NCBI GenBank assembly: GCA_012523595.1
Contig: JAAYIG010000058.1
Location: 1 to 61,136, forward strand
From: Fibrobacter sp.
Lineage (GTDB): Bacteria; Fibrobacterota; Chitinivibrionia; Chitinivibrionales; Chitinispirillaceae
DNA length: 61,136 bases
Direction of reading: 5' to 3'
Numbering within the stretch: position 1 is the first letter of the stretch; each line of letters begins with the position of its first letter. Below the pieces are notes generated by a model. That model searched no databases. It was not told the DNA's origin and saw only the letters and a list, made by a program, of their open reading frames with translations. Below are positions 43,524 to 52,210 of this stretch, in pieces. Made by a program: the position numbers and the translations under genes.

Positions 43524-44365
43524 GCCATGCTCCCCTGCTGTCTGTAATTTGAAAACCTTTCCCTTGCTTCGTCACTTAACCTCTTCTTACGCTTCTCCAT
43601 GACCTTTTCCCAGATCTCTTCCTCATTCAAATCGAATAGCTCGTGTACAAGTTTAAGATAATAGGCGGCTCCCTTTGAGTAAAGCCTGTGCAGGAATAAG
43701 ATCTTGCCCTCAGTCACCACTTCATCAAAGACCTGATCCAGAGGTATTGGTGTACTGGTGACCCTCCCGGGAAAAAGTCTCTTTAGTGCTTCTATAAAAG
43801 AGTTTTGTCTTATTGTGTTTTTGTAGAAATTGGGAATTATCCGTGTAATCTTTCCACCCTCAGGATATCTCGACTTAATTGTCTGCTCCATCTCAAGTAG
43901 CCCATCGACAGCAAACTGTTTCAATTCTGTCGGGACAAATATTTCGTGAGAAGCTATAATGGCTGATTCCTGCAGTTTCCCGATTCCTGGAGCGTTGTCG
44001 ATAATAAGATAATCATAAAATCTCTCGAGCCTGCAGGCATCGAGGCATTGTTTCAATCTTCCTGTATCATTGACATCTGCATCACAGAGATCTCTGCATG
44101 ATGTGATAAGATGAAGGCTTTCAAGCTCGGTTTTGACTATGGAACGGAGGAACTGTGCAGGAGCTCCTTCTTTATCAGATAAGTAAACATCACGGATACA
44201 CGGTGACTTGACTCCTACACAAAAGAGCGAGGAGAGATTGTGCTGACTGTCATTATCAGCTGCAAGCACCCTGAATCCAAGAAGTGAAAGTGCCTGTGCG
44301 ACTGATCCGGTGAAAGTGGTTTTGCCTACACCGCCTTTGTGGTTAAGAACCGAGATGATTTTCAT
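43520..44365 (-). CDS. ParA/Soj-family ATPase
   Basis: A deviant Walker A motif (NHKGGVGKTTFTGSVAQAL) at the very N-terminus, a Walker A' region (VLAADNDSQHNLSSLF) and DYLIIDNAPGIGKLQESAI mark a ParA ATPase of 281 residues. There is no N-terminal helix-turn-helix, unlike plasmid type Ia ParA. No ParB-like gene or parS-like repeat lies nearby, so it may position a chromosome-independent cargo. The C-terminal extension is basic (KRKKRLSDEARERFSNYRQQ), which could help non-specific DNA binding. Confidence 0.9.
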   Translation of the reverse strand: MKIISVLNHKGGVGKTTFTGSVAQALSLLGFRVLAADNDSQHNLSSLFCVGVKSPCIRDVYLSDKEGAPAQFLRSIVKTELESLHLITSCRDLCDADVNDTGRLKQCLDACRLERFYDYLIIDNAPGIGKLQESAIIASHEIFVPTELKQFAVDGLLEMEQTIKSRYPEGGKITRIIPNFYKNTIRQNSFIEALKRLFPGRVTSTPIPLDQVFDEVVTEGKILFLHRLYSKGAAYYLKLVHELFDLNEEEIWEKVMEKRKKRLSDEARERFSNYRQQGSMA

Positions 44366-44386
44366 AAATTTACCTCACTGTAATTT

Positions 44387-45667
44387 CTAACCCTGATTAT
44401 CCGGAACCTTACTCCATAGTTTGTCAAGACCAAATTCTCTGCCTGCTTTAGATAAAAGGCTAAGATCCTCCACTGTTTTCAGCACCCTGTACATGTTCGG
44501 CTCCACAGTGAGTATCACCGGATTTCCGGCAAGAGGGAAAATGTCTGTTGCCGCGTAGCCGATTTTCGGGGAGCGGGGGAGTTCAGGCAGTATTTCCTTG
44601 GGCGGTGTAGCATAATCAGGAAGATCGCTTTTTTTCAAAAGCTCAGAATCGAAAGCGTAAAATCCTGTATTAAAAGGCAGATAATATTCCCCTGAATTGT
44701 CTTTTATTTGCCGTGTCTCCTCATTTCTGACTTCCTGTTCAAGAATTATCGTTGAGTCATGATCATTTCTTGTAAGTGTCACAAAAGTTCCAAACGGATC
44801 TTTTTCCGGAAATTCCTTTCTCAGAATGCCGACACCAAGACAATCATGTCCCTCAAGGGCACTGGCCATCGCAGGAAGGAGGCTCTGGTGATAGAGCGCG
44901 GTAGCCTGAACAACAATAATTTTCCTGCAGCCCAGTTTCTCAAGCCATTCCAGGGGGGATACACCTGAAGATTCTGAGGTTTGCTTAAGTTTCATCAGTG
45001 GCCCCCCGGTCTCATCAGGCTGGGTTACAGGCTGGGGTGAACCATCATCAGTGATAATGAACGCGGCTTTCTCATCATTTGTAAAATGGATCCGTTCATC
45101 CTGCTGAACAGTGATAATATTGCGTAATCCAAAATTATTATTTGCTTTCAGGATCTCTGGAATTACTCTGGCTGTTACCGAGTTCTCAGGTCCGGTAGTG
45201 ACTATTACAGGGATGTCAATTCCGGATTCTGAGCAGAGGTGTGATATCATGGTAAGATTTATCTGAAGCGTACCCGAATTGTCTGGAAAGCCGGGAACAG
45301 GGTAGGTGGCTTTAGTAAAATCCTTTAATATAGAAGGGGAGATACCCTGTTTGAGAAGGCTTAACCTCAGACGCTCTCCCTCTCCGCCGGCTGTAAAGAC
45401 AACCGCAAATCCCCTGAGTGCATCGATTGTGCGTTTTATTTTATTGATCTTGATAAAATGCGGGAAACACTGTGATGCATCTCTGAGCATTTCACGCGAT
45501 TTGGCCATGTTTAGCAATGCATTACGCCTTTTTTCGATCTGGCTCTTAAAAATTGCGCATGGAAAACTCAGGTTCATTTTTTCCAGGAGAGTTTTTTGCT
45601 GCTGAGAGGATAATGAATCAAATCCGTGGATATGTTTGTGTAAACTTTCAAGATCCCAGTTTCTCAT
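44387..45667 (-). CDS. UDPGP-family sugar-1-phosphate nucleotidyltransferase
   Basis: Uses UTP to activate a sugar phosphate. The nucleotide loop reads VVFTAGGEGERLRLSL (family L-x2-GG-x-GTRLG). Further blocks are TYPVPGFPDNSGTLQINL, IPVIVTTGPENS and NTGFYAFDSELL. I placed the start at MRNWDLESLHKHIHG, where AGGAG lies 8 bases upstream; an earlier in-frame ATG 114 bases upstream adds an unlikely hydrophobic stretch and overlaps the divergent Usp gene. Substrate could be glucose-, galactose- or N-acetylhexosamine-1-phosphate; the sequence does not decide. The protein is 426 residues. Confidence 0.75.
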   Translation of the reverse strand: MRNWDLESLHKHIHGFDSLSSQQQKTLLEKMNLSFPCAIFKSQIEKRRNALLNMAKSREMLRDASQCFPHFIKINKIKRTIDALRGFAVVFTAGGEGERLRLSLLKQGISPSILKDFTKATYPVPGFPDNSGTLQINLTMISHLCSESGIDIPVIVTTGPENSVTARVIPEILKANNNFGLRNIITVQQDERIHFTNDEKAAFIITDDGSPQPVTQPDETGGPLMKLKQTSESSGVSPLEWLEKLGCRKIIVVQATALYHQSLLPAMASALEGHDCLGVGILRKEFPEKDPFGTFVTLTRNDHDSTIILEQEVRNEETRQIKDNSGEYYLPFNTGFYAFDSELLKKSDLPDYATPPKEILPELPRSPKIGYAATDIFPLAGNPVILTVEPNMYRVLKTVEDLSLLSKAGREFGLDKLWSKVPDNQG

Positions 45668-45816
45668 AATATTCTCCTGATTACCCTTTTTTCCTAAAAA
45701 TACTAGCGGGAATGACTTTACGTGAAAGTAGATGAAATCCTCAGATGTTATTAAAAAACTACTACTTGCAACTGTTATCACTTAAATTAATCTTTTGTGA
45801 GCAGCAAGGAGCAGAT

Positions 45817-46674
45817 ATGGGTGAAAAACCGAAATTGGATTCCTCCCTGAAAACCTTGGTACCCTCTCTCAGTATTATTCTTCCCGTTCATCAACCCGAT
45901 AACTCTATGATGCCTTTTGTGCATGCATTGAAATTAGCCTATGCATCAAAAGGTGAACTGGAAATAGTCGATGTAAGAAGGGAAGAGGAAGCAATTGAGC
46001 ATATTGGGGTCAGAGATCTGCTGGAAAAGTGGGGAATTCTCCCGGGCAGTTCCAGTCGAAGCGATGTCGGGGAGATAGGACTCCGAATTAAAAAAATCGT
46101 TAAAACAGGAAATAAGAAAGCTGAAATTATAAAAAGACTGAAACGGCATTCCCATGATATACTGGTTATAGGAACCCAGTCCTCCTCGCGCATAGGTACA
46201 CTATTGGGAAGAAACCTGGCTGAATATCTGGCTGTTTATTTCAGACGTATCACTCTTTTCATTCCCTCCGGAGCTAGGCCTTTCGTTGATATGGGGACCG
46301 GAAATGTAAATCTGCGGAACATTGTCATTCCAGTTGAAAGTCCCTCGTTTTTTTCCCTGATGACAGCACAGTTAAAGAAAATTCTATCACTCTTTCCTGA
46401 ATCGAACCCCAGAATCATCGGATTGAAATGTGGAAACTGTTTCCCTGAACCGGATCCTTCTCTTCTTGAAAACATTCACTGGGAAACTGAACTGCATCGT
46501 GAATCCATGGCTCATTCTATACTGAGCAGTGCCAGAAAACACAGTGCCGATCTGATAGTTATGGCAGATAATGGAAGACACACTCTTCTTCAGAAATTGA
46601 TTGGAAATAATACTGAGCAGGTACTCAGGTATTCGGAATGTCCAGTGTTATCTGTGTCTGTGCAGGAAAATTAA
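45817..46674 (+). CDS. Tandem universal stress (UspA-like) protein
   Basis: Two Usp folds in one chain. The first (LSIILPVHQPDNSMMPFVHA to DILVIGTQSSSRIGTLLGRN) keeps the G-x2-G-x9-G/S-type nucleotide loop in GTQSSSRIGTLLGRNLAE. The second (LRNIVIPVESPSF to DLIVMADNGRHTLLQKL) is less conserved. The start is placed at MGEKPKLDSS, with AAGGAG 6 bases before the ATG; a frame extending further upstream reads through the region before the neighbouring gene. Probable cytoplasmic stress or ATP-binding role. Confidence 0.75.
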   Translation: MGEKPKLDSSLKTLVPSLSIILPVHQPDNSMMPFVHALKLAYASKGELEIVDVRREEEAIEHIGVRDLLEKWGILPGSSSRSDVGEIGLRIKKIVKTGNKKAEIIKRLKRHSHDILVIGTQSSSRIGTLLGRNLAEYLAVYFRRITLFIPSGARPFVDMGTGNVNLRNIVIPVESPSFFSLMTAQLKKILSLFPESNPRIIGLKCGNCFPEPDPSLLENIHWETELHRESMAHSILSSARKHSADLIVMADNGRHTLLQKLIGNNTEQVLRYSECPVLSVSVQEN

Positions 46675-46732
46675 ATCTGAGAAGCTGAATGCTTTGTAAA
46701 TAGGAAACCTGTGGACTGCCTGAAATTATAAA

Positions 46733-46760
46733 GGCAGCAGCATCTTTACATGCTGCTGCC
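46733..46760 (-). terminator. Terminator of flagellin gene
   Basis: GGCAGCAGCAT pairs with ATGCTGCTGCC across a 6-base loop. On the minus strand it is followed by TTTATAATTTC, so it ends the flagellin transcript. It may also stop the Usp transcript from the other side. Confidence 0.75.
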
Positions 46761-46782
46761 TCAGTCTCAGTAAGTGATATAA

Positions 46783-47637
46783 TCAGCCAAGCAGTGACAG
46801 GACACTTTGTGGAACCATGTTTGATTGTGCAAGCATGGCTGTGCCTGACTGTAACAGTATCTGATTCCTTGTAAACCTTGTAGTCTCGTTTGCAAAGTTT
46901 ACATCTCTGATCATTGATTCTGCAGACTGCTGGTTTGTTTCACTTACCATCAGGTTGTTTATAGCATGTTCGAGCCTGTTGATATATGCACCGATTTTGG
47001 CTCTGGAACTGTTCACGCTGTCCATAGCTGTATCGATATAGGATATGGCACTTGCAGCGTTACTTTGAGTTGTAAGGCTCGCAGTGTTAAGATTGGAGTT
47101 CAGACTGCTTACAGTCATTGTTTCCAGTGTGACTGTAATACTGTCAACTCCGGCTGTAGAGTCGGAATCGATCCAGAATGAAGTGTTTGTTGATGCTCCG
47201 GACAAACCAAACCGGCTGGCACTGCTGGATATCAGTTCCATACCGTTATAGTTTGTAACTGCAGAGATCCTGTCAATCTCTTTCCGAAGAGCATCAAACT
47301 CCTGGTTGGCGTAATTCCGTTCTGTGGATGTCAGTGTGTCGTTGGCTGCCTGGATTGCCAGTTCACGCATCCTCTGAAGAATCTCAGAAATCTCGTTTGT
47401 CGCCCCTTCAGCGATCTGCAGAAGTGCTGTTCCATCCAACGCATTACGCTGAGCCTGTGCTGCACCACGGACCTGTGCCCGTAAATTCTCGGAAATCGCC
47501 AGACCTGCTGCATCATCACTTGCTCTGTTGATCCGTAAACCTGTGGAGAGTTTTTCCAGAGACTTGCTCAGATCCCTGTTTGTTTTTACAAGGGCACCCT
47601 GGGTGTACATTGAATTGATGTTATGATTGATACGCAT
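46783..47637 (-). CDS. fliC: Flagellin
   Basis: A 284-residue flagellin. The N-terminal D0/D1 block (MRINHNINSMYTQGALVKT, LEKLSTGLRINRASDDAAG) and C-terminal D1/D0 block (RAKIGAYINRLEHAINNL, ETTRFTRNQILLQSGTAM) are well conserved, with a short variable middle of about 60 residues. It forms the filament outside the cell. Expression is probably sigma-28-dependent and CsrA-controlled (see promoter and leader). No other filament or chaperone gene is nearby, so flagellin lies apart from the main flagellar loci. Confidence 0.97.
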   Translation of the reverse strand: MRINHNINSMYTQGALVKTNRDLSKSLEKLSTGLRINRASDDAAGLAISENLRAQVRGAAQAQRNALDGTALLQIAEGATNEISEILQRMRELAIQAANDTLTSTERNYANQEFDALRKEIDRISAVTNYNGMELISSSASRFGLSGASTNTSFWIDSDSTAGVDSITVTLETMTVSSLNSNLNTASLTTQSNAASAISYIDTAMDSVNSSRAKIGAYINRLEHAINNLMVSETNQQSAESMIRDVNFANETTRFTRNQILLQSGTAMLAQSNMVPQSVLSLLG

Positions 47638-47642
47638 TTAGA

Positions 47643-47690
47643 ACCTCCCTGTATTTTGATGATTAGACCCGATCAACAATCCTTGTTGAC
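47643..47690 (-). promoter_or_regulatory. Two CsrA-like sites in the flagellin leader
   Basis: On the minus strand, AUACAGGGAGGU (47654-47643) overlaps the Shine-Dalgarno and matches the CsrA SELEX consensus RUACARGGAUGU at 11 of 12 positions. About 19 bases upstream, UCAACAAGGAUUGUUGA (47689-47673) forms a 7-bp stem with GGA in the loop, as high-affinity CsrA sites do. This two-site plan resembles the Bacillus subtilis hag leader. Confidence 0.55.
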
Positions 47691-47802
47691 CTTATTACCT
47701 TGAACTTCCGGTTTTCAGCTCTGTTTTGCCTCCTTTCTCAGAGCAGGGAGATTCAGGATTTGCCGTTTCCCCTCCCTGCAGATTCATTTTCTCCTAAAAT
47801 AT

Positions 47803-47830
47803 TTATCGGTTGGTTTCAAAGAGCACTTTA
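47803..47830 (-). promoter_or_regulatory. Sigma-28 promoter of flagellin
   Basis: TAAAGTGC, 12 bases, ACCGATAA on the minus strand. One mismatch from the consensus -10 (GCCGATAA). The predicted start near 47795 gives a leader of about 158 bases carrying the CsrA-like sites. The gap to tadA (344 bases) also holds an intergenic repeat. Confidence 0.7.
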
Positions 47831-47852
47831 GCTTTTTTTTTAAAGTTTTTTT

Positions 47853-47925
47853 TGAGGGCAGGAACAGGGGGTACTTTTTGGGCCGGAATAGGTTTTGGTT
47901 TCGATTACATTACAGGCCTGCATTT
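47853..47925. repeat. Two-copy intergenic repeat, second copy
   Basis: GAACAGG-GGGTACTTTTT followed by GGTTTTGG, TTTCG and CAGGCCTGCATTT shares block order with 38517-38593, including a 13-base exact identity (CAGGCCTGCATTT). The element is noncoding and lies between flagellin and tadA. Confidence 0.45.
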
Positions 47926-47981
47926 AAGTTCCAATATCCGATGCCGGACACGATAAGAAGGCTTGAGATGTGACCCGGGCT

Positions 47982-48461
47982 TTAATTTTTGCGGGAACTG
48001 TTGTTCTTGTCAGCTCTTACTTGTTTGAAAAAAGAGGACATCATTTGTGCGCACTCATATTCCATGATTCCGCTGATTACCTCAGGGAAGTAGCCAAATG
48101 AGCGTTCTATTTGCTGACGGTAGTAATGTGATTGGATGGCTCCGGTGCGTGGTTCTCCGGTCCCGTATACAATGGTTTTTATCCTGGAAAGTACCAGTGC
48201 CCCAAGGCACATCAGGCAGGGTTCGGCAGTGACATATATTGTGCAATCAGAGAGTCTCCAGGTTGAGAGTTTTGAAGAGGCGGCGCTGATGGCGATGATT
48301 TCGGCATGAGCGGTTGCATCAGAAAGGCTCTCAACCCTGTTGTAGCCTCTACCTATTATGTTGCCGTCTTTCTCGATGACTGCTCCGACAGGTACTTCCC
48401 CTTCATCAAAGGCTCTCATGGCTTCCTGGTAAGCACGGTTCATAAAAATATTGTGGTTCAT
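47982..48461 (-). CDS. tadA: tRNA-specific adenosine deaminase
   Basis: Deaminates the wobble adenosine of tRNA(Arg) to inosine. The zinc site is present as HAEIIAI (His, proton-donor Glu) and EPCLMCLGALVLSRI (C-x2-C). VGAVIEKDGNIIGRGYN and YGTGEPRTGAIQSHYY fit the family. 159 residues, normal length. Its substrate connects loosely with the ArgRS-like protein at 20.4 kb, although they are far apart. Confidence 0.94.
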   Translation of the reverse strand: MNHNIFMNRAYQEAMRAFDEGEVPVGAVIEKDGNIIGRGYNRVESLSDATAHAEIIAISAASSKLSTWRLSDCTIYVTAEPCLMCLGALVLSRIKTIVYGTGEPRTGAIQSHYYRQQIERSFGYFPEVISGIMEYECAQMMSSFFKQVRADKNNSSRKN

Positions 48462-48617
48462 TAATAATCTGCTCCTGTCTCCGTAAAATTATATCGCCCC
48501 GTAATAAACAGGCTAAAACAGTATATTCTTGTGCAATTATCAGTCCGAAACGTATCTTTAATAGATTTTCGGGCATTTTTTTCTCACATGCTCAAAATAA
48601 GATATTGTTGATTAATT

Positions 48618-49952
48618 ATGTTTGAAGAACTTACCAATAGATTTGACGCCATTTTCAAGAAGCTCCGTGGACGCGGTAAGCTTAATGAGGAAAACATCGC
48701 CGAGGCTGTGCGTGATGTCAAGAGGGCACTGCTGGAGGCTGATGTCAATTATCGTGTAGTTAAGAAGTTCAGCGCGGCTGTTCAGGAGAAGGCTCTTGGA
48801 AGTGATGTTTTACAGAGCATTACACCCGGACAGCAGTTCGTTAAACTTGTCTATGATGAACTTGCTTCTCTTATGGGTGGTTCTGCCCGTCAAATTAAGC
48901 TGCACACAAACAGGCTTAATATAATCGTTGTAGCTGGTCTTCAGGGATCTGGTAAAACCACTGCCTGCGCTAAAATGGCACTACATTTCAGGAAAAAAGG
49001 TCATCGCCCGATGATGGTTGCCTGTGATACTTACAGGCCTGCGGCAGTTGATCAGCTCCAGACTCTTGGGAAATCTTTAGGTGTTCCTGTTTACTCAGAA
49101 AAATCATCAAGGCCTGTAGAGATAGCAGCTAATGCCATAAAGCAGGCCGAAGCTGAAAACATCTCTCTTCTTATTATTGACACGGCCGGACGGCTCCATA
49201 TCGACGAAGAGATGATGGCGGAACTGAAAGAGATCTGTTCTCTTTCCAAACCCGATGAGATCTTTTTTGTGGCTGATGCCATGACTGGGCAGGATGCGGT
49301 GAATGTGGCCCAGCAGTTTCACCAGGAGATTAAATTTACAGGGGTGATCCTCACAAAGCTCGATGGTGATGCTCGCGGGGGTGCCGCACTGTCAATTCTT
49401 GATATTACCGGTGTACCGGTTCTGTTCGTGGGTGTGGGTGAGAAACCCGATGCTTTTGAGGTATTCCATCCCGAAAGAATGGTTTCCAGAATTCTCGGAA
49501 TGGGTGATATTGTCTCTCTTGTGGAAAGAGCACAGGAGACAGTTGATATCGAAAAAAGCAGGAAACTCGAAAAGAAAATACGGAAAAACAACTTTACACT
49601 TCAGGATTTCCTCGATCAGTTAAGACAGATAAAGAAGATGGGCCCCCTCAGTGACCTTCTGGCTATGATTCCCGGAATAGGCGGAGCTCTTAAAAATACT
49701 GAGGTGGATAATGGAGCGATGAACAAAATCGAGGCGATTATCTGCTCCATGACCATGTTAGAGCGTGAAAAACCGCAGTTGATTGATGGCAGCAGGAAGC
49801 GCAGAATAGCATCAGGGAGCGGTACCACAGTTCAGGATGTAAATAAACTGCTCAAGCAGTTTGATTCGATGAAACAGATGATGAAAAGGATGAATAAGAT
49901 TGCAGGAAAACGGGGACAGGCTGCGGCTTTCAGAAGTCTGTCTCCTTTTTAA
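48618..49952 (+). CDS. ffh: Signal recognition particle protein Ffh
   Basis: The SRP GTPase that binds signal peptides at the ribosome. N domain (FEELTNRFDAIFKKLRGRG), G domain with VAGLQGSGKTTACAKMA, DTYRPAAVDQLQ, DTAGRLHIDEEMM, and TKLDGDARGGAALS. The M domain follows with IPGIGGALKNTEVDN, SMTMLEREKP, and the methionine-rich end (QFDSMKQMMKRMNKIAGKR). 444 residues. It is the first gene of the ffh-rpsP-rimM-trmD-rplS series, an order seen in many bacteria. No 4.5S RNA was recognised nearby. Confidence 0.98.
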   Translation: MFEELTNRFDAIFKKLRGRGKLNEENIAEAVRDVKRALLEADVNYRVVKKFSAAVQEKALGSDVLQSITPGQQFVKLVYDELASLMGGSARQIKLHTNRLNIIVVAGLQGSGKTTACAKMALHFRKKGHRPMMVACDTYRPAAVDQLQTLGKSLGVPVYSEKSSRPVEIAANAIKQAEAENISLLIIDTAGRLHIDEEMMAELKEICSLSKPDEIFFVADAMTGQDAVNVAQQFHQEIKFTGVILTKLDGDARGGAALSILDITGVPVLFVGVGEKPDAFEVFHPERMVSRILGMGDIVSLVERAQETVDIEKSRKLEKKIRKNNFTLQDFLDQLRQIKKMGPLSDLLAMIPGIGGALKNTEVDNGAMNKIEAIICSMTMLEREKPQLIDGSRKRRIASGSGTTVQDVNKLLKQFDSMKQMMKRMNKIAGKRGQAAAFRSLSPF

Positions 49953-50013
49953 AATAGATAACAATTAACCTGGTTTTTCCAGCAACATTTAACCTAAGTG
50001 CAAGGAGTGAAAC

Positions 50014-50361
50014 TTGCCAGTAAAAATCCGTTTGGCCCGGATGGGCAGGAGCAAAATAGCAAAGTACCGTATTGTGGCCGCTGACAGCAGAATGAGGCGG
50101 GATGGGCGGTTTCTTGAGGCTGTAGGTACCTACGATCCTCAGGCTAACCCGAAGAAGTTTGAGTTCAATGCCGAGCGCATGAACCATTGGATCAAAAACG
50201 GCGCACAGCCTACTGTGACAGTCAAAAATCTGCTGAGGCAGGACCGTTTTTTTGAGAAGATGGAAGGTCTCGAAAAAGGGTTGACACCTGAACAGCTCGG
50301 AATTGAGCGTAAAGGGGAGCGTAAACGCAAACCAAAGCCTAAAAAAGAGAAAAAGAGCTAA
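50014..50361 (+). CDS. rpsP: 30S ribosomal protein S16
   Basis: S16 with VKIRLARMGRSKIAKYRIV and FLEAVGTYDPQANPKKFEF. The start is TTG, with AAGGAG 8 bases upstream and no alternative initiator before the conserved MPVKIRL. A basic tail of about 30 residues (KGERKRKPKPKKEKKS) extends the usual 80-90 residue protein. The gene for the RNA-binding protein KhpA, which often lies between rpsP and rimM, is absent here. Confidence 0.97.
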   Translation: MPVKIRLARMGRSKIAKYRIVAADSRMRRDGRFLEAVGTYDPQANPKKFEFNAERMNHWIKNGAQPTVTVKNLLRQDRFFEKMEGLEKGLTPEQLGIERKGERKRKPKPKKEKKS

Positions 50362-50366
50362 ATCCT

Positions 50367-50900
50367 GTGCCGCACTCTCCTTTGCACGGTGATATTGTAG
50401 CCGTGGGAAGAATAGTGAAAGCTGTGGGTATCGAGGGCTTATGCGGGGTTGAGGTGTTTGGCTCTTTTCTCCAGAATAAAAAACCGCCATTGCAGGTTTT
50501 TCTTGGAGAGAACCAGAACCAGACCACCCCTGCGATTTTAGAGGAAATCTCTTTTCGCCCGGGTATCGCCGTATGCCGTTTCCAGGGTGTAAACGACCGC
50601 GATGCGGCACAGATGCTCCATGACCGCCTGATTTTTGTTGAATCCGACTTGCTTCCGGAGCTCGATCAGGACGGTTATTACAGTTTCGAGTTGGAGGGAA
50701 TGGTCGTGTATTCTGAGGAAGGGGATTATATTGGTTCAGTCCAGCGGGTACACAGCTATCCTTCTGCAGATACTCTGGAAATTAAAAGGAGAAATGGTGC
50801 AGAGTTGATGATTCCACTGATAGCTGATGCGATACTGAATGTCGACAAAAGTAAACAACGCATCACTGTAAAGAAAAGCTTTATAGAGGAATTACTGTAG
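50367..50900 (+). CDS. rimM: 16S rRNA processing protein RimM
   Basis: Assists 30S assembly near S19. VAVGRIVKAVGIEGLCGVEVF opens the N-terminal RimM domain, and GYYSFELEGMVVYSEEGDY begins the PRC-barrel half, ending with LMIPLIADAIL. The start is GTG, 5 bases after the rpsP stop, so translation is probably coupled. 177 residues, typical. Confidence 0.93.
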   Translation: MPHSPLHGDIVAVGRIVKAVGIEGLCGVEVFGSFLQNKKPPLQVFLGENQNQTTPAILEEISFRPGIAVCRFQGVNDRDAAQMLHDRLIFVESDLLPELDQDGYYSFELEGMVVYSEEGDYIGSVQRVHSYPSADTLEIKRRNGAELMIPLIADAILNVDKSKQRITVKKSFIEELL

Positions 50901-50924
50901 GCCTGAATCACCGGATCAATAAAG

Positions 50925-51644
50925 ATGTTCTTTGATATTCTTACGCTTTTTCCCTCGATGTTTCAGGGAGCATTCTCTGACAGCATAATCAAACGTGCTC
51001 TGGAAAAAGGTATCATTTCCATTGATATCCGCAATATCAGGGATTACTGTGATGCTGATGACCGCCATAAGACAGTTGATGATTATCCTTACGGCGGTGA
51101 TGCGGGGATGCTTCTGAAACCGGAACCTCTTGCCAGAGCAATAATTGATGCCAGGGAGAGAAACCGTGAACGGGACCCGCTTGTGATTTTTCTCTCCCCA
51201 CAAGGAGAACTGTTAAATCACTCTATCGTGGAGAGCCTTACAAAAGAGAAATCACTGATTCTTCTGTGCGGGCGGTACAAGGGAATTGATGAGAGAATAA
51301 GGCAGAAGTATGTCGACAGGGAGATATCGATCGGGGATTATGTCCTCTCCGGAGGTGAGATCCCTGCCATGGTGCTGGTTGATGCGATTACAAGGCTGAT
51401 TCCCGGTGTGCTGGGGAATAGAGACAGTGCAGAAGGGGACACTTTTTACAGTGGATTGCTGAGTCATCCGCAGTATACCCGCCCTGAGGAGTTTGAGGAT
51501 ATGAGAGTGCCGCCGGTTCTTCTGAGTGGCCATCATGCAAATATCCTGAAATGGCAGGAGGAAATGTCTATCGAATTAACAAGGAACAAACGTCCCGATT
51601 TGTGGGAAAAGTATGTGAAAGAAAATAAAACGATAAAGGAATAA
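50925..51644 (+). CDS. trmD: tRNA (guanine-37-N1)-methyltransferase
   Basis: SPOUT methyltransferase that forms m1G37. Key blocks are FDILTLFPSMFQG, DDYPYGGDAGMLLKPEP, LLCGRYKGIDERIRQ, ISIGDYVLSGGEIPAMVL with the knot, and LLSHPQYTRPEEF. 239 residues. Positioned between rimM and rplS as usual. Confidence 0.98.
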   Translation: MFFDILTLFPSMFQGAFSDSIIKRALEKGIISIDIRNIRDYCDADDRHKTVDDYPYGGDAGMLLKPEPLARAIIDARERNRERDPLVIFLSPQGELLNHSIVESLTKEKSLILLCGRYKGIDERIRQKYVDREISIGDYVLSGGEIPAMVLVDAITRLIPGVLGNRDSAEGDTFYSGLLSHPQYTRPEEFEDMRVPPVLLSGHHANILKWQEEMSIELTRNKRPDLWEKYVKENKTIKE

Positions 51645-51670
51645 TTCATCAGATTCGTGAGGAGGTATCT

Positions 51671-52015
51671 GTGCAGGAGTTAATGAGGTCAATCGAAAAA
51701 AAACAGATGGCGAACCGTAAGGTCGATTACGGTCCTGGAGATACCATTACTGTTTCTTTCCGTATTAAAGAAGGTGAGAAGGAAAGAATTCAGCAATTCC
51801 AGGGTGTTGTGATTCAGACACGGGGAACAGGGACAGGGACTACTGTTACTGTCAGAAAATCTTCCAATAATGTGTATGTGGAGAGAATTTTTCCCGTTTA
51901 TTCACCTCTTGTCTCAGATATCAAAGTTTTAAAGCGGGGAAGAGTACGCAGGGCAAAGCTTTTTTACCTGCGCGGAAGGACTGGAAAGTCAACTCGTATC
52001 AAAGAAAAGAAATAG
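51671..52015 (+). CDS. rplS: 50S ribosomal protein L19
   Basis: L19 with GPGDTITVSFRIKEGEKER, FQGVVIQTRGTG and RRAKLFYLRGRTGKSTRIKE. The start is GTG with GAGGAGG 8 bases upstream. 114 residues, normal. It ends the ribosomal operon, followed by a strong terminator. Confidence 0.97.
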   Translation: MQELMRSIEKKQMANRKVDYGPGDTITVSFRIKEGEKERIQQFQGVVIQTRGTGTGTTVTVRKSSNNVYVERIFPVYSPLVSDIKVLKRGRVRRAKLFYLRGRTGKSTRIKEKK

Positions 52016-52046
52016 CCTTTCCGAATCAGATATCACTATAGTGTCG

Positions 52047-52080
52047 AGGAGAAGACAGAAGTCTTCTCCTTTTGTATTTT
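52047..52080 (+). terminator. Intrinsic terminator after rplS
   Basis: AGGAGAAGAC pairs with GTCTTCTCCT across an AGAA tetraloop, followed by TTTGTATTTTT. The stem has 10 pairs with no mismatch. Confidence 0.85.
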
Positions 52081-52210
52081 TATCATATTTACTGACCGGC
52101 AGTATCAAACATGTGACATTCTGTGCATTGTAAAGCAGTGGATAGAGGGATTACTCTGGTTTGTCGATTCTGAGGGAGAATAGCTGCTGGTTTTTCAGGA
52201 GGAGATTATA

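Noticed and set aside
47971-48617. 4.5S (SRP) RNA gene near ffh and tadA
   Set aside because: I looked for the GGAA-loop hairpin typical of SRP RNA and did not find one.
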